Shown one piece after another: positions 1 through 8,721 of a stretch of DNA of 64,000 nt. Source of the DNA: a bacterium (GTDB taxonomy: Bacteria; Cyanobacteriota; Vampirovibrionia; Obscuribacterales; Obscuribacteraceae). Both the position numbers and the translations under genes were made by a program. The notes beneath the pieces were generated by a model. It was given only the letters and a program-made list of their open reading frames with translations. It did not search any database and was not told where the DNA came from. The stretch covers positions 1-64,000 of the forward strand of contig WGMS01000019.1 of assembly GCA_016124935.1 (NCBI GenBank). Reading direction: 5' to 3'. Each line of letters begins with the position of its first letter. Position 1 is the stretch's first letter.

Positions 1-84
1 AAGAGTCTCACCCCTAAGAAGCCTTAACACCGCATCAGCTTTTCTTTCTGCTGTCCAGCGCATTCGGGCCACCTTTCTAGCCAT
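1..84 (-). CDS. Transposase OrfA-like helix-turn-helix protein, N-terminal 28 codons only
   Basis: Reading the minus strand from an ATG at 84-82 gives 28 uninterrupted codons running off the window edge. The fragment contains RWTAERKADAVLRLLRGE, very close to the first helices of IS3-type OrfA or helix-turn-helix transposases, which bind the element's terminal repeats. A strong ribosome binding site (AGGAGG) lies seven bases before the ATG. The gene is partial only because the window stops here; whether the full element is intact cannot be seen. Confidence 0.7.
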   Translation of the reverse strand, partial: MARKVARMRWTAERKADAVLRLLRGETL

Positions 85-119
85 AGTATCACTCCTCCTA
101 TTTTACTCCGGAGTGTCCA
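1..119 (-). mobile_element. End of an insertion sequence (IS3-like), cut by the window edge
   Basis: The first 119 bases hold the start of a transposase gene read leftwards and the short leader in front of it. On the minus strand the leader begins TGGACACTCCGGAGT just inside position 119. This has the TG...CA form of many IS3-family termini and probably marks the element's end. The other end, the rest of the transposase and any target duplication lie outside the window, so the boundary is a proposal. IS3-like is inferred from the helix-turn-helix start of the encoded protein. Confidence 0.55.
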
Positions 120-173
120 ATCTTTTTAGTGGCGGGATATTTATAGCTTTCAATATCTTCTGAAAAACAAAAT

Positions 174-629
174 CTAAAACCAGATGGAATTAACCGCTGT
201 GAACAATTGAACCAACAAAATCAAAAACGTGGCAATCATCAAAGTGCCGGATATGCCGCACAAAGGCATCAGAAGAATAGAAACATTGATTCTGCCCGAT
301 GAATCATTTTTATTGTAGGCCCTGATAGATTTGAAACAATAATACAGCGGCGCAGCAAAGAATAGAAGCAGACCCACAATCAGAAGGGTCGTTCCGAAGC
401 AATAGTAGAGATCAGATGACCGATGCACAGGCCAGAACAAGCCGAATCCGACAAAAATCGACGCCACAATCAGACCTATCTGCCAATGAGTTCTTCGTCT
501 CCGCTGCCCGGTCAACCAGGAATAGGCGCGAGCCAAAAGCTCGAATCCCAGAAGGCAACCACAAAGAACCCAGACCAGCCCGTAGAGACCGACACACAAT
601 GCAAAAATTACAAACAGCATCGATTCCAC
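174..629 (-). CDS. Hypothetical four-helix membrane protein
   Basis: This 151-residue protein has about four hydrophobic segments: residues 3-30, 50-68, 78-100 and 120-148. A basic loop (GQRRRRTHW) follows the first helix, which suggests that loop is cytoplasmic. I recognise no family motif. It lies 57 bp downstream of the GDYXXLXY gene on the same strand, so it may be the last gene of that transcript. To its right on the map sit only the insertion-sequence end and non-coding sequence. Confidence 0.6.
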   Translation of the reverse strand: MESMLFVIFALCVGLYGLVWVLCGCLLGFELLARAYSWLTGQRRRRTHWQIGLIVASIFVGFGLFWPVHRSSDLYYCFGTTLLIVGLLLFFAAPLYYCFKSIRAYNKNDSSGRINVSILLMPLCGISGTLMIATFLILLVQLFTAVNSIWF

Positions 630-686
630 AGAGATTGTCCCTATACAAGCTCGAACAAATCCACCATGTTTCGATTATATCCCGAC

Positions 687-1238
687 TTAGAGAAACTTTC
701 TCCAGCTATACAAAACATCCTCTCTGTGCCGAACTTCCTTAATCACGCCATGACCGCCGCGGTCAACCACCAGTTTTACTTCAAACCCGGCGTTGTCGGA
801 GAGCTGGCGCCCCCGCCCTTCTTCTATGTAAACCCGCTCCAGTCCGTAATGCACAGTAATTTCATCGTCAGAAGCGTATTTAACTCTACCCTTCAGTCCA
901 ATCTGACCAGAAGCTAATGGGCACGGCTCTTTTACGACTCGGCTCATGACCCAGGTATCTCCGCTTTTTGAAAGGACTACGAATACTGGGCTTCCCGCTC
1001 TAAACATTCCGAGCCCCGGCGATTTAATTCTAGAGAATCCGTATTCAATGGTGATATAGTCCCCGCGAAAAAGGTCCCAGGGGTCGACAGGCATCGCATG
1101 CACAACAATCTCATCCCCTCTGGCTATAGTGGCAAAGCTTGGCCACATCAAGGCAAAAAGAAAGCAGAATTGTAGACATATAGCAAGAATAAAAAACAAT
1201 CTTCTTTTCCTGCGAGCAAAATTCAAACTGCGATTCAC
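687..1238 (-). CDS. GDYXXLXY domain membrane-anchored protein
   Basis: A 183-residue protein with one N-terminal membrane segment (residues about 13-35) and an exported domain. The motif VDPWDLFRGDYITIEYGFSRI matches the signature of the GDYXXLXY family, whose members are usually encoded beside DUF2157 membrane proteins. That is the case here: its start codon overlaps the stop of the upstream DUF2157 gene by four bases (ATGA), implying coupled translation. The biochemical role of the family is not known to me. The family name is secure; function is open. Confidence 0.85.
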   Translation of the reverse strand: MNRSLNFARRKRRLFFILAICLQFCFLFALMWPSFATIARGDEIVVHAMPVDPWDLFRGDYITIEYGFSRIKSPGLGMFRAGSPVFVVLSKSGDTWVMSRVVKEPCPLASGQIGLKGRVKYASDDEITVHYGLERVYIEEGRGRQLSDNAGFEVKLVVDRGGHGVIKEVRHREDVLYSWRKFL

Positions 1239-2593
1239 TCTCCTGCCCTCCCTTTATCCTGTAAATCTTCAGGATCCAGTCCCCTAATCAGACGCCTGCG
1301 CTCACTTTCGACCAGAGATCCCACAATCATCAAAATCACGCCCCCGGTGACAAAGAAGATGGACCGATCCATCATCGTAAAAAAGAAATCGAAATATCTG
1401 ACCAATACATCCAGAACAAAATAGACAAGAGCAAAATTGATCAGGACAACATTCTTCTGACGGAAAGCACCGCTGTATATAAGTCCTGCCAGAACAAGAA
1501 GCAGTATCAAATTGTAGACGGTTCTTTGATCCGCCTCGCCCACTCCCATTAAGAACTGAGGCACCACAAGAAGTACCATCGCAGAGATGGACTCGACTCG
1601 AAACCTCCAGGTTCTCCATGTCACCAGGAGCAACAACAACAAAGCCGTTCCGAATAGAGCAGAGAATTCAAATCCGGAATAATGCAAACCATGCTTTTCG
1701 AAGGTATAGGGATAACTGGTGAACGCCAGTAATGTACTCAATGAAGCTACCATCGAGACCGAAAGGTAAGAATTCCCAAGAGCTCTTACCCGCTCTTCTG
1801 CGTGATCTTGAATAAACAGATAGGCGGCAAATAGAGCCAGTCCGTACATATACAGCGCCAGACCGGAATTACCGGTCTGGACTATCAACCAGATGCCGCC
1901 GGATAAAAGCCCGATCCAGGCAATACCGCGGCTCGAAAATCTATGTGCCAGCCCCAGAATCGCACCATATGAAAAGACAAACAAAAGAAAATGCCAGGGA
2001 TCACCGGTCGTAAACCGGAACCACCCATCAAAACAAAATGACCATGTCGCAAGCAGCACCGACGATAAATACGCCAGGGGCAGATTGGCGAGCGCCAGCG
2101 TCGACAAAAGACTGCCTATAAGCCACAGAAAAATGCCGTCCCCGAGCGCCAGATCAATATTCAGCATCTGCGAGATCAGCCAAATTGCAGCACCATAGAA
2201 GATTCCCCCTAAAAGAAGGAGCGCATTGCCGAGCCGCGGCCTACTTGCCTCTTTAGAATAACGAAACTGCCATCCGAAATAATTGGTCACCACCATGGCT
2301 GTGCCTATACAAAAGAATTTAGCAAGATAGCCCATGGCATGCCAGTTGGAAGCAAGAAACAAGATTACACCCAGACCGACAAGCACGGCGCCAATAATAC
2401 TGAATGCGGCAGCAGCCAGACCAGAGCCCACAGCCCCAGAATCGCTTCTATAGAGCCCTTTTAAGCGCTCGGCAAGAGCCTCTTCTATCAAGCCCTCTCG
2501 ATACCAACTCTCTATCTCTTCTACAACGAAACGCCCCCGGCGTCCGCCCCTGGCCCTTTCCATTGCTCTTGCTCCTCTCGCATCATTCGACAC
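1235..2593 (-). CDS. DUF2157 domain polytopic membrane protein
   Basis: This 452-residue protein starts with a soluble segment (residues 20-55, VEEIESWYREGLIEEALAER) typical of the DUF2157 N-terminus. About twelve hydrophobic helices follow, to near residue 430, then a charged cytoplasmic tail. DUF2157 proteins are inner-membrane proteins of unknown function, commonly paired with GDYXXLXY proteins; the partner overlaps its 3' end by four bases. The first residues are Arg-rich (ERARGGRRGR), consistent with a cytoplasmic N-terminus. Start chosen as the first ATG; a second Met at residue 11 is possible. Confidence 0.85.
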   Translation of the reverse strand: MSNDARGARAMERARGGRRGRFVVEEIESWYREGLIEEALAERLKGLYRSDSGAVGSGLAAAAFSIIGAVLVGLGVILFLASNWHAMGYLAKFFCIGTAMVVTNYFGWQFRYSKEASRPRLGNALLLLGGIFYGAAIWLISQMLNIDLALGDGIFLWLIGSLLSTLALANLPLAYLSSVLLATWSFCFDGWFRFTTGDPWHFLLFVFSYGAILGLAHRFSSRGIAWIGLLSGGIWLIVQTGNSGLALYMYGLALFAAYLFIQDHAEERVRALGNSYLSVSMVASLSTLLAFTSYPYTFEKHGLHYSGFEFSALFGTALLLLLLVTWRTWRFRVESISAMVLLVVPQFLMGVGEADQRTVYNLILLLVLAGLIYSGAFRQKNVVLINFALVYFVLDVLVRYFDFFFTMMDRSIFFVTGGVILMIVGSLVESERRRLIRGLDPEDLQDKGRAGE

Positions 2594-2683
2594 AACCGAC
2601 TACTAGGAACAGCCTAGCGGCTCCATAAAGGCTACCGACCATAGGAGCCACACTTCCTCAACTGTTAGAGAACTTTCAAAAAA

Positions 2684-3061
2684 TCAAATCGTGTAATAGA
2701 TGCAGAACCGAAAAAAATGCGGCTCCAGGCTCGGCACCAGAACCATGCGCGCTTCCAGATCAAAAGCAACCTCGGCTACTCGCGAAAAATCGATGCCAAT
2801 CGCCCTTACGCTATCCGGTGAAGCAACCAGCTCCGAAAGACTGTTCTCCATAAGCTTATCGACATGAAGGCCAAGCAAAACTTTTCCGTCACCTCCAAGG
2901 AGCGCGGTGGTGAACTGGTCTACAGACCGAATACAGCCGTTATGGTCGACCGCAATTTCACCGACCGGAAGCACTTCGGTGACTGTTCGAAGGTGATGAA
3001 CACTAGCCACCATAAGAAGCTCGGCCAGGCCGACTCTCGAGAGGGAAGATCCGGATAACAT
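2684..3061 (-). CDS. Small PAS-like sensor domain protein
   Basis: The 125-residue product has the layout of a single PAS fold: VLPVGEIAVDHNGCIRSVDQ (about residues 30-50) resembles the N-terminal PAS strand-turn-strand, followed by a helical stretch and a final beta-rich part. There is no kinase or DNA-binding domain attached, so it would act as a stand-alone sensor or adaptor. It sits downstream of the 833-residue Ser/Thr kinase on the same strand, 135 bp away. PAS assignment is by eye and moderate. Confidence 0.5.
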   Translation of the reverse strand: MLSGSSLSRVGLAELLMVASVHHLRTVTEVLPVGEIAVDHNGCIRSVDQFTTALLGGDGKVLLGLHVDKLMENSLSELVASPDSVRAIGIDFSRVAEVAFDLEARMVLVPSLEPHFFRFCIYYTI

Positions 3062-3196
3062 AATTTGATTTATCTATGAGCAGATAACAGGGTGGACAAA
3101 GGCTCTATTCCCCGACTTCGTGGCATTTTCGTGAAATCGCAAAGAAAAGGCAAAAGAAAAATCGCTGTTTTCTGTAGAAGAAATCCAGATGTCGAC

Positions 3197-5698
3197 CTAC
3201 CAGTCGCCTATCAAAGTTTGAGTCATCTCGGTCAACTCTTTATTCATACCGGTGCTCTCACCGACATCGCTAAAGAGATTTCTGATATGGGGATTCCGCT
3301 TCGCTAACTCATTTATGCCGTCGACGGTCAAATTGGGGCACTTGAAGAAGGCAACATTTCTAAGCTCTTTTTTGTCGAACAGGTTAGCGAGGGCGCGGTC
3401 CGTGATATGAGCACCACCAATAGTGACAGCATCCAGATCCTTCTGCCTGCCAATAACCGCCATGTCTTCGTCATCTATCGGCACACCAAGAAGATTGACA
3501 CTAGCCAGGTTGTTTGCGTTTTTCATGTATTTTGCAAACTGCCCCGGTACCAGTTTCATTTTCGCAATCTGCAAATGCCTGATATCGGGAAATCGAGCAC
3601 CAATCAATCTAAGTGCTTCCGGCGTCAGGTTGCTGCACTGGCTCAGACCCAGCGATTCGATTTTATCCATCTTGCAAATGGTTCTAATGCCCTCATCGGT
3701 GATGGCGGTGTGTTCGAGTTCGATAACCTCTAGAGACTTACAATCAGCCAGGTATTCCAGAGCTTTGTCTGTAATTCTATTGTTGCTCAACCGAATTTCT
3801 TGCAGATTGGTAAGCCGACCAATATCTTTCAACGCATCATCATCTATGTTGGGACAGCTAACCAGATCAAGCCGGATTAGATACTTGAGTCCGGTCAGAT
3901 TGGCAATTCCCGTGGCATCCACTGATGTTTTGGCAAGAGAAAGCGTATTTAGCGGCAGACCGGTCAACTCTTTTAACCATTCATTCTTGACCGAAGAGCC
4001 GGTAAGAGAAATATCTTTGAGCGGCAAGCCCCTCAAATGCAGGAAGCCTTTTCCTGATATCGGCCAGTATTCAAGATCTAGACGCTGAAAGGCAGTGGGC
4101 GGTGGAGCATGACGCTTTTTCGCGCCGGATGCCGATCTTTCTATCACCATAGAGTCTCCCCCCAGACTTGACTTCATAGCAAGATAACTTCGGACGTCTT
4201 TAGCCACCACTTTTAAGGCATCATCATTGATCTCTCCTTTGATTAATATCGGCTTCACTGCAGGTTGAGTGTTTAAAGAAGCTTTCTCATACTGGAAGGC
4301 AGCCCTCGGCGCCTTGGCTCTGGTGCCGGGCCGGCGGGGTTGATTATGGCCCGCCATGGCAAAGAAAGCCACAGGAATCGAAGCCAGAATAAATATTCCA
4401 AGAGCGAAAACCAGGGCATCAAAATACCCGCGCCGCCCCATAGCGGTATCGGATAAAACCCCGAGCGCAGTACTGGAGGCGGTGCCATCATCACCGGCGC
4501 CAATTGCCTTCAAGGCTGAAAGCAACTCTCCGGCATTGGCATAGCGGTCGTCCGGATCTTTGGCGAGACAGGTAGTTATCACAGAAGCAAGCGCGTTATC
4601 AAAAGAACCTTCGTTCAAATAAGGAAGAGGAGCCTCCGCATGCAAATGCAGCAACTCCAGCGGACTGTCCGCCCGATAGGGCGGCTCGCCGGTGACAGCC
4701 TCATATAACACACAACCGAAAGAATATATTTCTGAGCGGGCATCATAGACGCGCCCCTGCGCCTGGTCCGGACTCATGTACGCCGGCGTACCTACTAGAG
4801 TACGCCCCTGAATCACGGTGGTTTCTTGGCAAAGAGATTTTATTCTAGCCACGCCAAAATCTATAAGCTTCAACCTGGCATCATCCACCGATGTTCCAGT
4901 AAGCAAAATATTGCTCGGCTTCAAATCACGATGATAGACCCCGTTCTCATGGGCATAGACAAGGGCTTCGGCCAGTTGAATAAAAAGACGCACGGCAGAG
5001 GCTGGTTCGAGAGCCCCCTGACTGCGCAGATAACTTTCGAGGGTGACCGAGGGCAAATACTCCAGCACCATATACGGAGCGCCTTCTTCTGTACAACCAA
5101 AATCGAATACTTTGACTATATTCGAATGGTCGAGGCTGGACATGACCCTGGCCTCGTTCTGAAAGTCTATTGCCTGGGCAGGCTCCACCGTATGCAAAAC
5201 CTTTACCGCCACCGGTTTGACAAGCACTCTATCCCTGGCTAGGTATACCGATCCGGCAGCGCCACTGCCAAGAAGGAAGTAGGGGATGTATCTTGCCAGG
5301 GGAAAACTCTCTCCGGCAAGATCCAGCTCGGTCTCCATGACTTGGTCCAGATCCTTATCGGATCTTAAAAGAGAAAAACGGTCTCTGGCCTCTCGGGCCC
5401 TGGACCGAGGCTCGGCGCAACTGCAAAGCTCCGACCGGAAAACAAACTGGGTCAGGCTGCCCCGCCGTCCCGCCCCTATGCGCTTGCCACAGGACAGGCA
5501 GAGGTCGATAGAGATGTTCTCCACCTCGGTCGCAGAAAATAAAGAAGAGGAAGAAGAGGAGGACCGCTCTTTACACTGACAGAAAGAGAGAAACTGACTG
5601 ATCCGTCCGGAACCAGGTTGCGCATCAGAGCCAAGAGGGCCCCCTTTACCGGATTTCGGTAACTTGCAGAGGGGACATCTCGATAGTTCTTGCTCCAA
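3197..5698 (-). CDS. Ser/Thr protein kinase: cysteine-rich N-terminus, kinase, membrane helix, leucine-rich repeats
   Basis: An 833-residue receptor-type kinase. Residues 1-100 hold two Cys modules (CPLC...CQC and CLSC...CSC), which look like zinc ribbons. The kinase domain spans about 134-400 with an intact glycine loop (GSGAAGSVY), VAVKVL lysine, HRDLKPSN near 253 and DFGVA near 279, so it should be active. A single membrane helix lies near 430-452. The C-terminal 280 residues are leucine-rich repeats of the form LTNLQEIRLSNNRITDKALE, probably a periplasmic ligand-binding arm. It is divergent from the next kinase gene across a 118-bp spacer. The closest relative in the window is the 705-residue kinase at 11.1 kb. 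Confidence 0.9.
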   Translation of the reverse strand: MEQELSRCPLCKLPKSGKGGPLGSDAQPGSGRISQFLSFCQCKERSSSSSSSLFSATEVENISIDLCLSCGKRIGAGRRGSLTQFVFRSELCSCAEPRSRAREARDRFSLLRSDKDLDQVMETELDLAGESFPLARYIPYFLLGSGAAGSVYLARDRVLVKPVAVKVLHTVEPAQAIDFQNEARVMSSLDHSNIVKVFDFGCTEEGAPYMVLEYLPSVTLESYLRSQGALEPASAVRLFIQLAEALVYAHENGVYHRDLKPSNILLTGTSVDDARLKLIDFGVARIKSLCQETTVIQGRTLVGTPAYMSPDQAQGRVYDARSEIYSFGCVLYEAVTGEPPYRADSPLELLHLHAEAPLPYLNEGSFDNALASVITTCLAKDPDDRYANAGELLSALKAIGAGDDGTASSTALGVLSDTAMGRRGYFDALVFALGIFILASIPVAFFAMAGHNQPRRPGTRAKAPRAAFQYEKASLNTQPAVKPILIKGEINDDALKVVAKDVRSYLAMKSSLGGDSMVIERSASGAKKRHAPPPTAFQRLDLEYWPISGKGFLHLRGLPLKDISLTGSSVKNEWLKELTGLPLNTLSLAKTSVDATGIANLTGLKYLIRLDLVSCPNIDDDALKDIGRLTNLQEIRLSNNRITDKALEYLADCKSLEVIELEHTAITDEGIRTICKMDKIESLGLSQCSNLTPEALRLIGARFPDIRHLQIAKMKLVPGQFAKYMKNANNLASVNLLGVPIDDEDMAVIGRQKDLDAVTIGGAHITDRALANLFDKKELRNVAFFKCPNLTVDGINELAKRNPHIRNLFSDVGESTGMNKELTEMTQTLIGDW

Positions 5699-5788
5699 GG
5701 GACTGGGCTCTCACGATCCGATACGATCCAACATCTTGATCCCATTATCCCATGGACCTTTATAGAGGCTTTTCAAGAGGATTGAGAA

Positions 5789-5794
5789 TATAAT
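5789..5794 (+). promoter_or_regulatory. Putative -10 box of the 549-residue kinase gene
   Basis: TATAAT, a perfect -10 hexamer, lies 22 bases before the ATG at 5817 in the spacer between the two divergent kinase genes. No good -35 is visible at 16-18 bases upstream, so the element is weakly supported. Confidence 0.35.
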
Positions 5795-5816
5795 GGCTAC
5801 GGGGTAGAAAATAAGC

Positions 5817-7466
5817 ATGGACGGAGTATCTACCAGTCTCAACAGCGATAAGCCTGACCCATTAGTCGGCAAGGTCATAGACAAGTACGTCATTCTAGAT
5901 AGACTTGGCAAAGGCGGCATGGGCTTGGTATACAAAGCTCAGCACCAGAGAATAAAACGTTATGCCGCCCTGAAGCTGCTTCCGGCAAGAGAATCGAGGG
6001 ACGAAGTCAGCGTCAAACGCCTGGAGCGAGAAGCCACCGCCATGGGCAAGCTCCAGCATCCCGCCATCGCCACCATGTACGACTTCGGCATGACCGACGA
6101 AGGGCAACCCTATATCGTCATGGAGCTGATGCGGGGCGAAAACCTCAAGCAATACCTCAAACAAAAAGGGCGCCTCGAAGCAGAAGAAGCGCTCGCCATC
6201 TTCCTTCAGATAAGCGAAGCGATGGCGTACGCCCACGGCATGGGACTGATGCACCGGGATCTCAAACCGGAGAACATCATGTTCGCAGAAGATCTAAAGG
6301 AACTCGAACAGACAGATACCCTCGTCACCCCGGCAAGAAAATCCGCCATAAAAGTTCTGGATTTCGGAATCGCGCGCCACACCGAAGAGTCTTTGATGCT
6401 CACCAGAACCGGTCAAATAGTGGGCAGCGCCTCTTACATGAGCCCGGAGCAGTGCAGCGGCAAGAAACCGGTAGATACCCGCACCGATATTTATTCGCTC
6501 GGAGTGATCATGTACGAAATGCTCACCGGCAGCCTGCCTTACAAAGGCGAGACTTTTCTCGAGACTATCTATCTTAAAACTACCGAATTGCCTGCCCCCT
6601 TTCCTGAGAACCTGGAAAATCCGCCCGGGTTGGAGAATCTGGTGCTCAAATGCTTGATGGTCCAACCGGAAGACCGCCCCCAGTCCATGGAAGAGGTCAA
6701 CGCCGCCCTGCGGACCATAGCGGACGCGAGCAATCCCAGCGGTTCTCAGAACTCTCACTCTAACTCTAACGCCACCGTCGCCATCACAAAAATAGAAAAG
6801 GCAGAAAAGCCCGGCACGACCACAGACACAAATGCTGCCGCCACTGAAGTCCCCCGGACCCAGAGTAATTTGTCTAAGAAGAAGATTCTACTGGCCGCAG
6901 CTCTGGTCGGCGCCGTCAGCATCCTGACTGCCGCCGTTCTGACCCTGTCCTCATCTAATTCGAAACAGCATTCACAACCAGAGCCAGGGGCACAGACGAC
7001 ATCCCGCACCCAGGATAAGCCTCTGAAACAGGAATCTAAAAACTCTAAGAACTCTAAGAACCATTTATCCGGCACAGCCAGTGGTGCCGACGCCCTAATG
7101 GGTAAACCGGCCCCGGCCAGGCCTTTAGAACCGGAAAAAGCTGCTGCGAAAAGCGCTGCTAAATCAGCCAGATCAGCGAGAACAAAAACAAAAGCAACGA
7201 AAATCATACAGACAAGCACTCCTCCGCCCTCTCCACAGCAGATAAGCCCGGCTCCGGCAAGAACAAGCCTGCCGCCGGTGGCGCCTCCCTACCAAGCACC
7301 GCCTTCCAACTCTTCTCCCGGCACAGCTCCCGCACCATCACCCACTGGCACCAGGGGCGATAGCATCTCTAAAGATCCCTCCTATTATCAGCGCCAGTAC
7401 CAGAAGTACAAGAAGACCGGTAAAAGAATAGACAAAAAAATCCGGCAGCTTCTGCGGAAATTCTAA
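5817..7466 (+). CDS. Ser/Thr protein kinase with C-terminal membrane helix and proline/serine-rich exported tail
   Basis: A 549-residue kinase. The catalytic domain covers about residues 25-300: glycine loop GKGGMGLVY, catalytic lysine in ALKLL, HRDLKPENIMF near 145 and DFGIA near 182, plus SPEQ, all intact. A membrane helix is at about 357-378 (ILLAAALVGAVSILTAAVL). The rest is low-complexity Ser/Pro/Lys/Ala sequence and a short basic end (KKTGKRIDKKIRQLLRKF). Similar kinases of the PknB type sense envelope signals, but no PASTA repeats are present. The HEAT-repeat gene begins 19 bp downstream, so the two are probably co-transcribed and may work together. Confidence 0.9.
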   Translation: MDGVSTSLNSDKPDPLVGKVIDKYVILDRLGKGGMGLVYKAQHQRIKRYAALKLLPARESRDEVSVKRLEREATAMGKLQHPAIATMYDFGMTDEGQPYIVMELMRGENLKQYLKQKGRLEAEEALAIFLQISEAMAYAHGMGLMHRDLKPENIMFAEDLKELEQTDTLVTPARKSAIKVLDFGIARHTEESLMLTRTGQIVGSASYMSPEQCSGKKPVDTRTDIYSLGVIMYEMLTGSLPYKGETFLETIYLKTTELPAPFPENLENPPGLENLVLKCLMVQPEDRPQSMEEVNAALRTIADASNPSGSQNSHSNSNATVAITKIEKAEKPGTTTDTNAAATEVPRTQSNLSKKKILLAAALVGAVSILTAAVLTLSSSNSKQHSQPEPGAQTTSRTQDKPLKQESKNSKNSKNHLSGTASGADALMGKPAPARPLEPEKAAAKSAAKSARSARTKTKATKIIQTSTPPPSPQQISPAPARTSLPPVAPPYQAPPSNSSPGTAPAPSPTGTRGDSISKDPSYYQRQYQKYKKTGKRIDKKIRQLLRKF

Positions 7467-7485
7467 AGCCGACCAAGAAAGAAAG

Positions 7486-8721
7486 ATGACCGCTAAGAGG
7501 ATCAAAATCCGGACTGCTATATGCCTGCTTCTGGCGATAACTTTCTCTGTCCCGCCACCGGCGTCGGCGGGATCGAAGGAAGCGCTAGACTTATTCCATC
7601 GAATTCTGGTGCAGAAAGAAGGGAATTATACCTACCAGGACAAGGCTGCATTGATGGAAACTCTCGAAAAAACTCCGCAAAGCTCGATAGAGCTTCTGGT
7701 CAAAGAGCTGGACGCTAAACATGAGCAAAGCAGTCAGACGCAAGAAGAAAGCGAAGCTAAGATTCGGGCAAGAGAGATAGAGGCCTATACAGATTTACTT
7801 CTACGACTTTGTCGCAAGGACAATAGACAGCTTTCGGAGAAGTCCACAAAAGCCTTGCTCAGCATGGTCGATAACAGAATTGGTCTCGATAGCGAAAAGA
7901 GCTTCGACCCCAACAGCCTCAAAAAGCGCCTGGTTGATATCCTGGGCACAGCCTGCGCCGACAAATATCTGGATCAGACTAAATGCTGCCTTGTGAAAGG
8001 CTACAATAACGAGTTCAGCCCCTATGCACAAATCTATATCGCCACAGCTCTGGCGGATCTATGCAGCCGGGGGAGAAGCCGAACAGACTCTGAGGCAAGG
8101 CGAATATTCCTGACCATGCTCAAATCAGATTGCCCCGGTCTGCGTCGTGGCGGTGCCGAAGGCTTGAAATCGTTCGCATCAAAAGATATAGATAGCGCTA
8201 TCGACACAGACGAAGCACCACTAGCAGTGACAGCCCTGCTCGCTCCGCTGCAGGACAATTATCTGATGGTCAGAAAAGCGGCAGCCTACTCTCTTCGGGA
8301 CTGCGGTCCGGAGGCGGCGGTCGCGCTTCCTGTTCTAGCCAGAGCCGCCGAAACCGAGAGCGATTATTCTATGAAAGCCTACAGTATGCATGCCCTTAGC
8401 TGTATCGGAAGCAAAGACTCAAAAATGGTCCAATCCTATTTAAAATACCTCAAAGACCCAGATCTTGAGATGATCGCCCTCGGACACATGAAGTTCTTCG
8501 GCAAAACCGCAGTCGATGCAGCACCCGAGATAGCCGCCTACTTAAGCAGCAAAGACGCTGTCAAAAGGCGATATGCCGCCGAATGTCTAGGTTATCTCGG
8601 CAATGACCGGGACGATATTATCCAACAGTTGCGGTCAGCCAGCCGAAAAGACTCAGACTCTCAGGTCCGCGCCCGAGCCGAAGCCTCTCTCAAAAGACTC
8701 AGAGATCGGCAATCTCCTTAG
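7486..8721 (+). CDS. Secreted HEAT-repeat protein
   Basis: The 411-residue protein starts with a signal peptide (residues 1-28, ending PPPASAG). It then consists of helical repeats of the HEAT/PBS type, clearest in the second half: LMVRKAAAYSLRDCGPEAAV, DAAPEIAAYLSSKDAVKRRY and DSDSQVRARAEASLKRLR. Such arrays are protein-binding scaffolds. It follows the membrane kinase by 19 bp, so it may bind that kinase's exported tail (inference). Its last 23 bases overlap the end of the convergent gene at 8699-10423. Confidence 0.75.
   Translation: MTAKRIKIRTAICLLLAITFSVPPPASAGSKEALDLFHRILVQKEGNYTYQDKAALMETLEKTPQSSIELLVKELDAKHEQSSQTQEESEAKIRAREIEAYTDLLLRLCRKDNRQLSEKSTKALLSMVDNRIGLDSEKSFDPNSLKKRLVDILGTACADKYLDQTKCCLVKGYNNEFSPYAQIYIATALADLCSRGRSRTDSEARRIFLTMLKSDCPGLRRGGAEGLKSFASKDIDSAIDTDEAPLAVTALLAPLQDNYLMVRKAAAYSLRDCGPEAAVALPVLARAAETESDYSMKAYSMHALSCIGSKDSKMVQSYLKYLKDPDLEMIALGHMKFFGKTAVDAAPEIAAYLSSKDAVKRRYAAECLGYLGNDRDDIIQQLRSASRKDSDSQVRARAEASLKRLRDRQSP

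Noticed and set aside
3092..3307. 71-codon plus-strand frame near the end of the kinase gene
   Set aside because: It overlaps the 3' end of the 833-residue kinase on the opposite strand and has no start signal or recognisable features.
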